34,132 bases of DNA from Treponema sp. (GTDB lineage Bacteria > Spirochaetota > Spirochaetia > Treponematales > Treponemataceae). Shown piece after piece: positions 14,639-24,426 of this stretch. Under the pieces are notes generated by a model that saw only the letters and a list, made by a program, of their open reading frames with translations, was not told the origin of the DNA and made no database searches. The stretch is taken from the NCBI GenBank assembly GCA_024402475.1, contig JAKSTQ010000023.1:1-34132 (forward strand). The letters are read 5' to 3'. Position 1 is the first letter of the stretch. Each line of letters starts with the position of its first letter. Position numbers and translations under genes: made by a program.

Positions 14639-16308
14639 TGAATATTACATTTGAACGCCCTGAGTTTTTGTGGGCTTTGCTGCTTCTTGTTCCTGTTGCT
14701 ATTCTTGTTGCAAGAAATTACAAGAAAACTGACAGGGTAATTAAAGATTTTTATAACAAGAAAAATCATGCTATGGCTGGTTTTTCTACATACTCACTTG
14801 CTGTCCGTCTTTTGTGGAAGAATATTCTGCGTGGGCTTGCATGGATAATGCTGGTTCTTGCTCTTGCAGGAATTTCATGGGGGAATGTTTCGACTCCGGT
14901 TCAGCGTAATTCAAATGCTGTATGTTTTGTATTTGATATTTCTTACAGCATGACTGCAAATGACGCACCTAATAATCTGACTCGCCTTGGAGCTTCAAGT
15001 GAATACGCAAGAATGCTTCTGGAATATCTGGACGGAATTCCGGTTTCATGCGTTATTGCAAAAGGTGATGGTGTGATTGCAATTCCTCAGACAGAAGATA
15101 CTGCAAGCATTCATTCATTCCTTGATATTCTTTCTCCAACTATGATGAGCAGTGCTGGTTCCAGTCTTGGCCGCGGGGTTGATGTTGCGCTTACGACTTT
15201 TCCTGAAAATTCAAGCCGCTCGCCTGTAATCTGGCTTTTTACTGACGGTGACGAAACTGATACTACTCTTGCTCCTGCAATTGCTAAAGCGCAGCGGCTT
15301 GGGGTTCCTGTAACAATTATTGGTTTTGGTTCTGAACGTGAATCAAGCATTACTGCCGGAGATGGAGAGACTGTTGTAAAGACAGCATTGCGTTCAGAAA
15401 AGATGAAGCAGATCTGCGCTCAGGCAACAAAAAAATCTCAGTCGGGAAGGGACTTTTCGTTCATTAAGACTGCAAGTGCAAAATTTGTTGATGCTTCTGA
15501 AATGGGCAGTGCAGTTAAAATTCTTTCTGATGTAAAAAGAATCAATGCTTCGGGTAAAGTGATTCCAGAAAAAAATGATGACAGTGTTACGGTTTTTTAT
15601 GAAACTCATACTGTTAACCGCTATAAATTATTCATTATGCTTGCTGTGATTTTCTTTGGCCTGAGCCTTTTTGTTTCCGAATTTTCTTTGAGTTCAATAA
15701 AAAGGGCAATGGCTTTATCTATGGTGCTTTGTGTTTTTGCATTGACAGGTTGTGGTTCTAAAACCCGCAGCGGTCGTGTAATTCTTGAAAGCACAATGAA
15801 CTGGTATCAGAAAGATTATAACCGTGCAATCAGCGGATTTACTCAGGTAATTGATGATAAAGAACTGGATAAGAATGATGTTACAAAGCAGTATGCAATT
15901 TACGGTCTTAGCGTAACATATCTTATGCAGAACGAAAAAAATGCAAGTCTTGAAAGACTTGAACAGCTTAGTCCTGATGCTCCTGTAAAAATCAAGTTTG
16001 CAGCTTATTACAATGCAGGAATTATTGCACAGCGCGAAGGGGATTATGACAAGGCAACAGAATTATTCAAGATGGCGCTCCTTGTAAACCCTGAAGATGT
16101 CAATGCAAAAATCAATCTTGAACTTTCCCGTAAACAGGAAGTTTCAAAAACAAAACAGGGACAGCAGAGTGTAACTCCGTCTTCTGAAAATAAATCACAG
16201 ATGACAGAAGCTGAAAAAACAATCTTTAACAGAATGCGGGAGAATGATAAACAGCAATGGAAAAATTACGACTCAATGGAAAAAAACAATTCCGTAATCG
16301 ACTATTAG
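14638..16308 (+). CDS. BatB-BatC fusion: VWA domain joined to TPR lipoprotein-like domain
   Basis: A 556-aa protein. The first 345 residues form a BatB-like VWA protein with membrane segments near 12-26, 62-82 and 322-342 and a full MIDAS (VFDISYSM with Asp100; GSSLGRGV; FTDGDETD). A second hydrophobic stretch then ends in LTGCGS with Cys372, which looks exactly like a lipobox inside the chain. It is followed by TPR repeats (NWYQKDYNRAISGFTQVI, AAYYNAGIIAQREGDYDKATELF) as in BatC and a charged tail. So BatB and BatC, often separate genes, are joined here. The start is the ATG overlapping the batA stop (TGATG); the preceding TTG is not used. Confidence 0.88.
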   Translation: MNITFERPEFLWALLLLVPVAILVARNYKKTDRVIKDFYNKKNHAMAGFSTYSLAVRLLWKNILRGLAWIMLVLALAGISWGNVSTPVQRNSNAVCFVFDISYSMTANDAPNNLTRLGASSEYARMLLEYLDGIPVSCVIAKGDGVIAIPQTEDTASIHSFLDILSPTMMSSAGSSLGRGVDVALTTFPENSSRSPVIWLFTDGDETDTTLAPAIAKAQRLGVPVTIIGFGSERESSITAGDGETVVKTALRSEKMKQICAQATKKSQSGRDFSFIKTASAKFVDASEMGSAVKILSDVKRINASGKVIPEKNDDSVTVFYETHTVNRYKLFIMLAVIFFGLSLFVSEFSLSSIKRAMALSMVLCVFALTGCGSKTRSGRVILESTMNWYQKDYNRAISGFTQVIDDKELDKNDVTKQYAIYGLSVTYLMQNEKNASLERLEQLSPDAPVKIKFAAYYNAGIIAQREGDYDKATELFKMALLVNPEDVNAKINLELSRKQEVSKTKQGQQSVTPSSENKSQMTEAEKTIFNRMRENDKQQWKNYDSMEKNNSVIDY

Positions 16309-17648
16309 TTCTTCTCCTGGTTTTACTTGGAGGATATTCATATTCAATTACGCCTCAGCAGGTGAGGGCAATTACAATTGTTCCTCAGGAAAACGTATTT
16401 TTTACAAACCAGGAACTGCTTTATGTACTTAAAATTCCCGGCGTTGTTCCTGCTGAAGTAATTACTCAGCTTGGAAGTCTTCCTGAAGGAATTAACTTTG
16501 TTTCAAGCCGCCGTATGGAATATTTTGAAGAAGATGATACTTCCGGCACAAGAATTGAATTCTGGTTTGTATTCCGTGATACAGGAAAAAAAGTAATTCC
16601 GCCTTTAAGTGTTTCTATTAAAGGTGCCCGTTACAACATTCCTTTTGACCCGGTTGAACTTTACGAAAACCCAAAAACCATTGCACCAAGAATGGTTCTG
16701 GAAATAAAAAATAAAAAGACAATTACTTCAAATGCTGTTACAAAAAAAGGCGCAAATGATTTTACTGTAACTGCCAATGAACCTGTGGAATTCATGCTGT
16801 ATGTTCAGTATGCAACAGGAATCAAAAATTTCGGTTATGAAATTCCTAAAGATTCGTTTTTTGAAGAAACAAAGAGATTTTTTTCTAAAGACAACAACGA
16901 GTTTGATACATCTTTTTCTCAGGAAATGGTGCCTGTTGCTTCTTTTACATGGACAGTTTTAAAAGGCGGAAAATTTTCTCTTCCTAACATCAGAATGATC
17001 GCAGGCGCTTACAGCGGCCGTAATGTAGAAATAAGCTTTCCTGAATGTACTGTAACAAGTGTCGTAACCCCTGCTTCAAATTCAAGACAGAAAAAAGATG
17101 AACTGATATTTGCATATGCACTGACTCCAAGTAACGAAGAAAAAATCGAAGAAGATAAGATTGAAGTCATGCCTGCTCATATTGAACAGATTGCAGCTCT
17201 TAGAGTTAAAGAACGCCATACACTTTTTGGGCTTTCGAAAATTAAAAAGCAGAGGGTGCAGGCTGAACGGGAAATCGGAATTACAGCATCTCAGGGTGAA
17301 GCAAACATTCCTCATACGATAATTTGTGTTGTTGCATTTTTTGCTCTTGTTGCAGTTATCATTTTGCTTTTTGTGTTCCATAAAAAAAGTCTTGCATTCA
17401 TTTTTATTGCCGTTGAACTGCCTGTTGCCTGTTTTGCACTGATTGGAAGTCTTTCTGCTTCTAAAACTTATGGTATCGTACAAAGCGGTTCAATTAGTCC
17501 TGTTCCTGAAGATTCTGCATTAACCAGTACTGCAGTAACACTGGGAACCCGCGTTCAGATTCTTGAAAAAACAGAAAACTGGTATTACATCCAGTATGAT
17601 CAGAACGGCGGCTGGATCAAGAAAAATTGTATTCTGGTGGTAAAATAG
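16257..17648 (+). CDS. BatD-like protein with C-terminal SH3 domain
   Basis: A 463-aa exported membrane protein with signal peptide (about 14-30), a long beta-rich extracytoplasmic region (35-290) like BatD, two membrane segments (about 350-370 and 376-396), and a final 55-residue bacterial SH3-type domain (LGTRVQILEKTENWYYIQY...GGWIKKN). It overlaps the fusion gene by 52 bp in another frame, implying coupled translation. The SH3 tail could bind peptidoglycan, but its side of the membrane is uncertain. Confidence 0.75.
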   Translation: MEKLRLNGKKQFRNRLLVLLLVLLGGYSYSITPQQVRAITIVPQENVFFTNQELLYVLKIPGVVPAEVITQLGSLPEGINFVSSRRMEYFEEDDTSGTRIEFWFVFRDTGKKVIPPLSVSIKGARYNIPFDPVELYENPKTIAPRMVLEIKNKKTITSNAVTKKGANDFTVTANEPVEFMLYVQYATGIKNFGYEIPKDSFFEETKRFFSKDNNEFDTSFSQEMVPVASFTWTVLKGGKFSLPNIRMIAGAYSGRNVEISFPECTVTSVVTPASNSRQKKDELIFAYALTPSNEEKIEEDKIEVMPAHIEQIAALRVKERHTLFGLSKIKKQRVQAEREIGITASQGEANIPHTIICVVAFFALVAVIILLFVFHKKSLAFIFIAVELPVACFALIGSLSASKTYGIVQSGSISPVPEDSALTSTAVTLGTRVQILEKTENWYYIQYDQNGGWIKKNCILVVK

Positions 17649-18262
17649 TGGATTTCGGCGATATCTTGAATCAATGGGATGAATCTCAAAAAAAGGCTTC
17701 TAAAAAAACAGCCAAAAATCCTGAAAAACAGGTCCAGCCTGTAAAGTCGTCTAAAAAAGCAAATTCACCTGCAGTTGAACAGTATTTTGCAGAACTTGAA
17801 GCTAAGAAACAGGCTGAACTTGATGCCAAAGATCCTTCAAAAAAGAAAAAAACTCCACCAAAGCAGGAAAAACCTTCGATTACCGGCGAACAGATGACTG
17901 CATGGCTTAACCATTACGGAGTTGTCGATAAAGATAAGGCTGTGGAACGCTACAAAGAAAACCAGAAACTTAACAGTCTTGAATATCTTAAAAACATGCC
18001 GCCGGATGCAACCCTTGACCTTCACGGCCTTACACGGGATGATGCCTGGAACCATATGGAAATCTTTACAAGTGACTGTGTGCGCAGAAAGTTTACTAAA
18101 ATTATGTTTGTTCACGGTAAAGGAATCCACAGCGGGAAATCTGATCCGGTTTTAGGTGAACTTGTGCGCCTTTTTATAGAAAAAAATCCTCATCTTGGAA
18201 AAAGCGGTCATCCCGGAAGGGAAGCCGGCGGAAGCGGTGCGACCTGGGTTTTGCTTAAATAA
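17648..18262 (+). CDS. Smr-domain protein
   Basis: A 204-aa protein with a charged, Lys-rich disordered N-terminal part (to about 80) and a C-terminal Smr domain: LDLHGLTRDDAW, the central HGKGIHSG and a final GGSGATWVLLK. Smr domains are nucleic-acid-binding and often nicking nuclease domains. The start is a GTG overlapping the preceding stop (TAGTG). It is the last gene of the MoxR operon, and its functional link to it is unclear. Confidence 0.87.
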   Translation: MDFGDILNQWDESQKKASKKTAKNPEKQVQPVKSSKKANSPAVEQYFAELEAKKQAELDAKDPSKKKKTPPKQEKPSITGEQMTAWLNHYGVVDKDKAVERYKENQKLNSLEYLKNMPPDATLDLHGLTRDDAWNHMEIFTSDCVRRKFTKIMFVHGKGIHSGKSDPVLGELVRLFIEKNPHLGKSGHPGREAGGSGATWVLLK

Positions 18263-18274
18263 ATATTTCCTATT

Positions 18275-18303
18275 TTTACACTAGATATATTTAATATTTT
18301 ATG
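18275..18303 (+). promoter_or_regulatory. Possible promoter of cyclase operon
   Basis: TTTACA (18275-18280) is followed 17 bp later by TTTATG or 19 bp later by TATGTT, in an AT-rich gap without a visible terminator. The leader would be about 30 nt and would contain the GGAAGA Shine-Dalgarno of the cyclase. Confidence 0.35.
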
Positions 18304-18342
18304 TTAATATTAAGGGTAAAAAATTTAAAATACGGAAGATTT

Positions 18343-20433
18343 ATGAAGTCAGAAAGTAATTCAAGCAAAGTCCGATTTTCCATCGGATTTAAACTCATTT
18401 TGATTATTTCATTTATTGTAATCGTTTCTCTTGGTGTACTTACATATACTGTAAGCCGAGTTCTTGGTACAGATACACAGACAATCGGAGAAGACAACAA
18501 CTTTACAATCGTTGATCAGGGCGGTTCAGCCGCTGAAAATCAGCTTTCAAGTATCCGTTCAAATGTTTTCCTCATGCTTGATATGCTTAATGCTGCAGGT
18601 TCTTCAAATGTTCTTTCAAGACAGACTTCCGCATACTTTTTTGAACGCAACCAGACAATTGCAGCAGTAATCGTTCCTGGTGACAAAGAACTTGTAAATA
18701 ACCGTTTCTTCCTTTCAAACGAAATTGAAACTTCTCTGGTTCAGGATTTTGTTTCATTGAATCAGGATAAAATTAAAAAGGCAGAAGCCGGCGAATCTTT
18801 TGCAGTTAATGCAGCTCCTGTTTTTGACCTTCCTATTCTTGGACTTATTCTTCCATGGAAAGAAAGCGGTCTTGAACAGTGTGTAATCATTCTTTTCTCA
18901 AGTGAATCTTTAAGTTCCGTTCTTGGTGCACAAAGCCATACAAGTCAGGTATGTCTTATTAACCACGAAGGGGATATTCTTGTTCACCCTGACTTTGATC
19001 TTGTTAAATCTGGTTCAAACTTTTCTAAGAATGCACTGTTCGATTTTATGAATGAAAATTCTGACGAAATCAAACAGACTCTTTACAAAGACCTTGACGG
19101 TGTTGAATACTTTGGTGCTTATAAAAAAATTACAGTTGCAGATGTAAGTGTAATTGCTACAGTACGCCGTGATACAGTTCTTGCAGGCGTAACAAAGCAG
19201 ACAAAAACAAATATTTATTTTGCATGTGCCGTTCTGTTCGTTGCAATTCTGATTATTTTCTTCTATTCAAAAACTATCAGTAATCCTCTTAAAAAGCTTA
19301 CTGCTGTTGCAGAAGAAATCAATAAAGGTAACTTTAATACAGATCTTTTTGAAACTCTTAAGACAAAGCGCCGTGACGAAATTGCACAGCTCTTCCAGAG
19401 TACTAAAAAGGAACGCAGCATTCTTAACACAGTTGCAATGCTTACCAACAGACACGTTGTAAAAATGCTTATCGAAGGTGTCGACTTTGATCCTCATCTT
19501 AAAGATGCAACAATGTTCTTTAGTGATATCCGCGGATTTACAGCAATTTCTGACGGTTTTAACAAGCGTTTTGGTGCAGAATCAGCTTCGGAAATCATCG
19601 GATTCCTTGATGACTACATGGAACGCATGTCACAGTGTGTAAATATTTCAGGCGGATTTATTGATAAGTTCGAAGGTGATGCTGTTATGGCTCACTGGGG
19701 TGCTTTCCGTAATGATAACCTTGATTACGAAAAACTCGATCATAATGATCCAAAATATATAGAAGAAAAGAGAAAGCATTCAAATCACGTTAAAAGTGAT
19801 GCAGTTAACGCAATCCGCGGTACAATTGCAATGCGTTATGCTTTGATGAAATACAACAAGGACGCTGAAGCTTTTACACAGGCTCACCAGGGTGAAGAAA
19901 ACGCTAAGTACAAGCCACATATCAGAATCGGTTGTGGTCTTAATACTGGCCGCGTAACAGCAGGTTTCATGGGTTCCAAAGAAAAAATGGAATTTACTGT
20001 AATCGGTGATGCTGTAAACCTTGCTTCTCGTACTGAAAGTTCTAACAAGCCTTGTGGTACTGACATTCTTATTACAGAAGATACTTACAACGTACTTAAA
20101 CGTGATTTTATTAAATGTGATGACAATAATCATACTCTCCGTCCTGAATGCGCTCCTTATGAAATTATTGTTGAACAGATTCCTGTTACATTCGAAGTAA
20201 AAGGTAAGGGTAAACAGCACTTCTATGGTGTTGTTAACATGCCTAACTTTAATATTGATGAATTCTTTAAAAAGGCAGATCCGGATTTTGTTGCTGACCC
20301 GGATTGTGTTAAAGCTGTTGGACCTCAGGGACCTAAGACACTTGCAGAAGTGAGAACTATGCTTGGTATTCCTACCCCTGATTTTGCCGGAGTAAACCTG
20401 GATGCAGAAGAAAATAAAGTTACTGTTAGCTGA
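18343..20433 (+). CDS. Membrane-bound class III adenylate cyclase
   Basis: A 696-aa receptor-type cyclase. Order: transmembrane helix (about 18-40), extracytoplasmic sensor region of about 240 residues (Cache-like in length and position), second helix (about 288-308), HAMP linker (ISNPLKKLTAVAEEINKGNF), then a class III catalytic domain. The metal aspartates are in FFSDIRGFT (Asp395) and KFEGDAVMA (Asp446). Lys442 and the Asp of FTVIGDAVN are the adenine-selecting pair, and NLASR holds the transition-state Asn/Arg. It should make cAMP in response to an external signal. The ATG at 18343 follows GGAAGA; an upstream in-frame ATG at 18301 is less likely. The order matches TP0485-TP0484-TP0483 of T. 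pallidum as I recall. Confidence 0.9.
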   Translation: MKSESNSSKVRFSIGFKLILIISFIVIVSLGVLTYTVSRVLGTDTQTIGEDNNFTIVDQGGSAAENQLSSIRSNVFLMLDMLNAAGSSNVLSRQTSAYFFERNQTIAAVIVPGDKELVNNRFFLSNEIETSLVQDFVSLNQDKIKKAEAGESFAVNAAPVFDLPILGLILPWKESGLEQCVIILFSSESLSSVLGAQSHTSQVCLINHEGDILVHPDFDLVKSGSNFSKNALFDFMNENSDEIKQTLYKDLDGVEYFGAYKKITVADVSVIATVRRDTVLAGVTKQTKTNIYFACAVLFVAILIIFFYSKTISNPLKKLTAVAEEINKGNFNTDLFETLKTKRRDEIAQLFQSTKKERSILNTVAMLTNRHVVKMLIEGVDFDPHLKDATMFFSDIRGFTAISDGFNKRFGAESASEIIGFLDDYMERMSQCVNISGGFIDKFEGDAVMAHWGAFRNDNLDYEKLDHNDPKYIEEKRKHSNHVKSDAVNAIRGTIAMRYALMKYNKDAEAFTQAHQGEENAKYKPHIRIGCGLNTGRVTAGFMGSKEKMEFTVIGDAVNLASRTESSNKPCGTDILITEDTYNVLKRDFIKCDDNNHTLRPECAPYEIIVEQIPVTFEVKGKGKQHFYGVVNMPNFNIDEFFKKADPDFVADPDCVKAVGPQGPKTLAEVRTMLGIPTPDFAGVNLDAEENKVTVS

Positions 20434-23161
20434 AAGTTTTTTTGTTCTTTGCTGTGTCGCAGGTGCTGCTTACAGTGCGTTCCTGTTTCAGAACGAATTG
20501 TACAGAACTTTACGCAAGACCAACGAAGATCCGATTGCTACTATCCGTATAAAAGAAAATATCGCACAGCGTAAATTCCTTGATGGTTTTGTCTGGGACC
20601 GTCTTAAGGAAGATGCCCCTGTATACGAAGGGGATACAATTCATACTTCTGCAAAATCGGCTGCTTCCATTGAGTTTTTGAATAATACTTCTATTGAACT
20701 TGATGAAAACACTCTTATCCGCGTTTCTGTAAAAGATGACAGCGGTGCAATCGATATTGATTCCGGTAACATTACTGTTAATGCAATCGGGCAGAAGATT
20801 ACTCTTAAAACCGGTAACTCTGTAATCGACATTGCTCAGGGAACAACCCTTACTGCTGAAAATTCAGGTAACGGTGATGTAAAAATTCAGGTACAGTCTG
20901 GTTCTGCTACTATTACCGGTGAAAAAGGTCAGATGACTCTTGAACAGGGGCTTATTCTTGAATTTAAAGATGACGGTTCAAAAGTAGAAAAGCATCTTGA
21001 AGTTTTGTCTCCAGGACTTAAAGACGGATATCTTTCGTTTAATGAAAGCGGTTTTGATGTTCCTTTTGTATGGCGCAATACTGATAATGTTACTGTTCAG
21101 GTATCATCACGACGAGATTTTTCTAAGATTGAATATGAAAGAACTTACAATGGCCTTGACCGTGCTACTGTTCATATTGCTCCGGGAACTTATTACTGGC
21201 GTGTTATTTCCGGCGAAGAACGACAGAACGGAAAAGTTCAGGTATTGTATTCAGCTCCTCCTGCTTTGATTTCTCCAACTACAGATTACACAACTGCATA
21301 TAGAACAAAAAAAGCGCCTGTACGTTTTATCTGGACTTCGAGCTTGCTTGCAAGTGCTTACAGATTTGAAATTTCTGCAAGTTCTTCAATGACAAATCCT
21401 GTTGTTTCTGAAAGTCTTTCTGGTACTTCTCGAATTATTACAACTCTTGATGCTGGAAAATATTACTGGCGTGTAACTCCATATTACAAAATAAATAATG
21501 TAGGTTATGCTTCTCCTTCTGAAGTAAACTCATTTGAAATCATTAAGCGCGGTGAACTTGAACGCCCTGTACTGATCATGCCTCAGAACAATGCACTTGT
21601 TAATACAAAGCTTCCTATTTCAAACGGACAGACTGCATATAAATCAATTTATCTTTCATGGAAGAATAACCCTGATGCAGTTTCTAATGAAGTAAAGATG
21701 TGGGCAGAAGGCCATAAAGCTGAACCTGTTGTTAATGTTAGAATTCCAGGAAACTTTTACACTGTAGATACTTCTGTTGTATCTGTTCCAAACGGAAAAT
21801 GGTACTGGCAGGTTGCACAGTATGACAGTGAAGGAAACGTTAGTCTTTCTGAAACCCGTGAATTCCTTGCAATTGACGAAAATATCAATCAGAGAACTTT
21901 GTTCCCGCCTGACGGATATCATATTTCCGAAGCTCGTACTCAGGATACACGCTTTGTATGGAAGAGCAATGTTCCTGCAGATACAATTTTTGAAATTGCG
22001 ACAGACGAGTCCTTTGACCATGTACTTGTTTCAAACGTTACAAGAAATACATCATTTGACGGACGCTATTTTGCTCCAGGTACTTACTACTGGCGCATCC
22101 GTTCTGAACTTAAAGGCGTTAACCTTAACTCAACTGTAAAGCGTTTCTTTGTTGATCCTCCGATGGGTGCTCCAATTCTTTCTGATCCTGCAAATAATGG
22201 TGTTGCAGTAATCAGACCTCGTACTCCATACGAATTGAAGTGGACTGCTGTTGAAGGCGCTGACTATTATCAGGTAAAGATTTATCAGCCGGGTAATAAG
22301 AATGCTGTAATTTATGACCGCAACTTCATTGAAGGACCTAAAACAGGCCTTGTTTCTCATAAAATCGATTTTGAAAATTATGCAGAAACCGTATATTCAA
22401 TTTCTTTGCAGGCATTTAAAGAAGAAACAACTTTGACTTCTCGTGCTTCCGGTTTGCTTGGTGAATATTCTTTCAAGATCGTTAAGATTAAACCTATCGA
22501 AATGGTTCGTCCTGCTAACAAAGTTGTAATTGACGGTGTTGCCGCAATCAAAAATCCGGGCAATTTTGAATGGAAATACGTTGGTGTTCCTGCAAAATCA
22601 GAAATCGTCGTTTATAAAGATAAATACGATCCTAAGAATGAATTCATGAGAATTACAAATCCACCTCAGATTTCTAAGATGCCTGTATTCTATGAAGGTA
22701 AGTATTTCTGGATTGCAAAAGGTCTGACAGCTGACAATTATGATATTTCTGCTCTGGATCCAATGGAATTCACTGTAACAGAAGTGTCAAAACTTGATTC
22801 ACCTGCAATGAACCTGCCAAAGAACAGGGCAGTTCTTGATAAGGAATATTTCAAGAATAACCGTACAATTGTTTTTGAATGGGGAACAGTTCCTGGCGCA
22901 GACCAGTATATTCTTAAAATTACTGATCCTAAAAAGAATGTACTTGTTAACCAGAAACTTAGTTCTAAAGAAACAAGATATGTATTTGATAAAATAGATC
23001 AGCTTAGTGTAGGAACTTTCACCTGGACTATTGAAGCTCAGTCTGTCTGGGAAGGTCATGTATTCCAGCATGGTAAAGAAAATAAACAGACTTTCAGAAT
23101 TAATCTTCCAAGCTTGAATAAGCCTAAGACTTATGATCAGGGAATTCGCTATGGTAAATAA
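20402..23161 (+). CDS. FecR-domain protein with repeated beta-sandwich modules
   Basis: A 919-aa exported protein with an N-terminal hydrophobic anchor (about 4-26). Next comes a FecR domain (60-185: GDTIHTSAKSAASIEFLNNTSIELDENTLIRV...), then a string of about six fibronectin-like modules. Each ends in a [YF]-[YFT]-W motif (GTYYWRV, GKYYWRV, GKWYWQV, GTYYWRI, GKYFWIA, GTFTWTI). The start overlaps the cyclase gene by 32 bp in another frame. It is likely periplasmic and may bind a polymer or partner. Coupling to a cyclase and a beta-barrel protein suggests an envelope-sensing unit. Confidence 0.85.
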   Translation: MQKKIKLLLAESFFVLCCVAGAAYSAFLFQNELYRTLRKTNEDPIATIRIKENIAQRKFLDGFVWDRLKEDAPVYEGDTIHTSAKSAASIEFLNNTSIELDENTLIRVSVKDDSGAIDIDSGNITVNAIGQKITLKTGNSVIDIAQGTTLTAENSGNGDVKIQVQSGSATITGEKGQMTLEQGLILEFKDDGSKVEKHLEVLSPGLKDGYLSFNESGFDVPFVWRNTDNVTVQVSSRRDFSKIEYERTYNGLDRATVHIAPGTYYWRVISGEERQNGKVQVLYSAPPALISPTTDYTTAYRTKKAPVRFIWTSSLLASAYRFEISASSSMTNPVVSESLSGTSRIITTLDAGKYYWRVTPYYKINNVGYASPSEVNSFEIIKRGELERPVLIMPQNNALVNTKLPISNGQTAYKSIYLSWKNNPDAVSNEVKMWAEGHKAEPVVNVRIPGNFYTVDTSVVSVPNGKWYWQVAQYDSEGNVSLSETREFLAIDENINQRTLFPPDGYHISEARTQDTRFVWKSNVPADTIFEIATDESFDHVLVSNVTRNTSFDGRYFAPGTYYWRIRSELKGVNLNSTVKRFFVDPPMGAPILSDPANNGVAVIRPRTPYELKWTAVEGADYYQVKIYQPGNKNAVIYDRNFIEGPKTGLVSHKIDFENYAETVYSISLQAFKEETTLTSRASGLLGEYSFKIVKIKPIEMVRPANKVVIDGVAAIKNPGNFEWKYVGVPAKSEIVVYKDKYDPKNEFMRITNPPQISKMPVFYEGKYFWIAKGLTADNYDISALDPMEFTVTEVSKLDSPAMNLPKNRAVLDKEYFKNNRTIVFEWGTVPGADQYILKITDPKKNVLVNQKLSSKETRYVFDKIDQLSVGTFTWTIEAQSVWEGHVFQHGKENKQTFRINLPSLNKPKTYDQGIRYGK

Positions 23162-24365
23162 AAAATTCTCTGTTCGTATTTTAGTACTTTCAATTTTCTT
23201 TCTTATTGCCGGGACTTTTGCATTTGCCCAGGAAGAAACTTATTATATCGTTGAAGATGAAAAAGGTAACCAGACAATCATGCAGACTTTTAAATGGGAA
23301 AAGTCTGATGATGTATTTAAGTATGGATTTATTCTTCAGCAGAAACTTCCTAAAGGTGAATGGAAAACTCTTATCGAAGAAGAAACTGAAACAACAAAAT
23401 ATGATGTTTCCCTTGGTGCAGGTGAATACCGTTACAAGGTTATGGCATACAACTTCCTTGGAAATCTTGAAGTTGATACAGGCTGGATTGATGTAGAAAT
23501 CATTCGTGCATACATGCCTAAAATCAGTGATGTTACACCTGCAACTTTGTTCCTTGAAGAAGAACAGGATGGTATTTTCAGCATCAGCGGTTCTGAATTG
23601 CGTGAAGAAACTGAGTTCTATCTTATTCCTGGTAAAACTATGCGACTTGGTGGACTTATTCCTCAGGTTCTTGAACATAATAAGCGTAATAATCATGTTA
23701 AGCTTCAGTTTGATCCGAATCTTATTGACTCAAATAAATATTCCCTTATTGCAAAAAATAATGGTGGATTAAAAACAAGTTATTATCCTATTACCGTTCA
23801 GTTTAAAAAGCCTGTTGACTTTGATGTTGCGGCAGGATATGCTCCGGTTTTCTTTTTGAGCGACAGCATTATGAAGAGCAAATCTGGTAAAGACATTTCG
23901 TTTAACGCTGCTATGGGTGACCAGATGTTCTACTTTTTGTCACCTAATGTTCGCCTGACTTTTATTCCTGTTAAGAAAAAGATTGGTAACTTTGGTGTAA
24001 TGATTAATGCAACTGCATTCCCTGTAATGAGTAATGTTGCTGACTATGAACTTAACGGCTGGATTTTAATGGGAAGTGCGCAGTTTATATATCAGTTCTA
24101 TCCGATTAAAAAACGATTGTGTCTTGATGTTCATGCAGGTGTCGGAGTATTCAGTCTGTTGAACCTTGGATTTAAGTTCCCGCATGGAATTGAAATTGAA
24201 GACAAAATGAACTCACTTGCTTTGACTGCAAATGTTGGTCTTGATGCACAGTTTTATATTTTGAAAAGACTTTATGTTGAAGCCGGTGTAGAAGTGGGCA
24301 TTCCGGTTTATGGATGGAGCCCTCTTACTTTGCAGCCTCAGGTTGCTGTAGGCTGGCAGTTCTAA
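23151..24365 (+). CDS. Probable outer-membrane beta-barrel protein
   Basis: A 404-aa protein with signal peptide (about 1-26, cleavage near AFAQ), an N-terminal region with the same beta-sandwich flavour as the FecR protein (to about 215), then a C-terminal stretch of alternating strands ending in VAVGWQF, a typical outer-membrane barrel end. It overlaps the FecR gene by 11 bp. The ATG at 23151 is 7 nt after AGGGA and is preferred to the one at 23133. The N-terminal domain could connect the barrel to the FecR protein. Confidence 0.75.
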   Translation: MVNKKFSVRILVLSIFFLIAGTFAFAQEETYYIVEDEKGNQTIMQTFKWEKSDDVFKYGFILQQKLPKGEWKTLIEEETETTKYDVSLGAGEYRYKVMAYNFLGNLEVDTGWIDVEIIRAYMPKISDVTPATLFLEEEQDGIFSISGSELREETEFYLIPGKTMRLGGLIPQVLEHNKRNNHVKLQFDPNLIDSNKYSLIAKNNGGLKTSYYPITVQFKKPVDFDVAAGYAPVFFLSDSIMKSKSGKDISFNAAMGDQMFYFLSPNVRLTFIPVKKKIGNFGVMINATAFPVMSNVADYELNGWILMGSAQFIYQFYPIKKRLCLDVHAGVGVFSLLNLGFKFPHGIEIEDKMNSLALTANVGLDAQFYILKRLYVEAGVEVGIPVYGWSPLTLQPQVAVGWQF

Positions 24366-24387
24366 TTTATTGACTGATAAAAATTGT

Positions 24388-24420
24388 GCCCGGTAATCGT
24401 TTGATTAACCGGGCTTTTTA
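24388..24420 (+). terminator. Terminator of cyclase-FecR-barrel operon
   Basis: GCCCGGTAATC pairs with GATTAACCGGGC (one bulged base) around GTTT, followed by TTTTTA. It sits between two convergent genes. Confidence 0.9.
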
Positions 24421-24426
24421 TTGATT

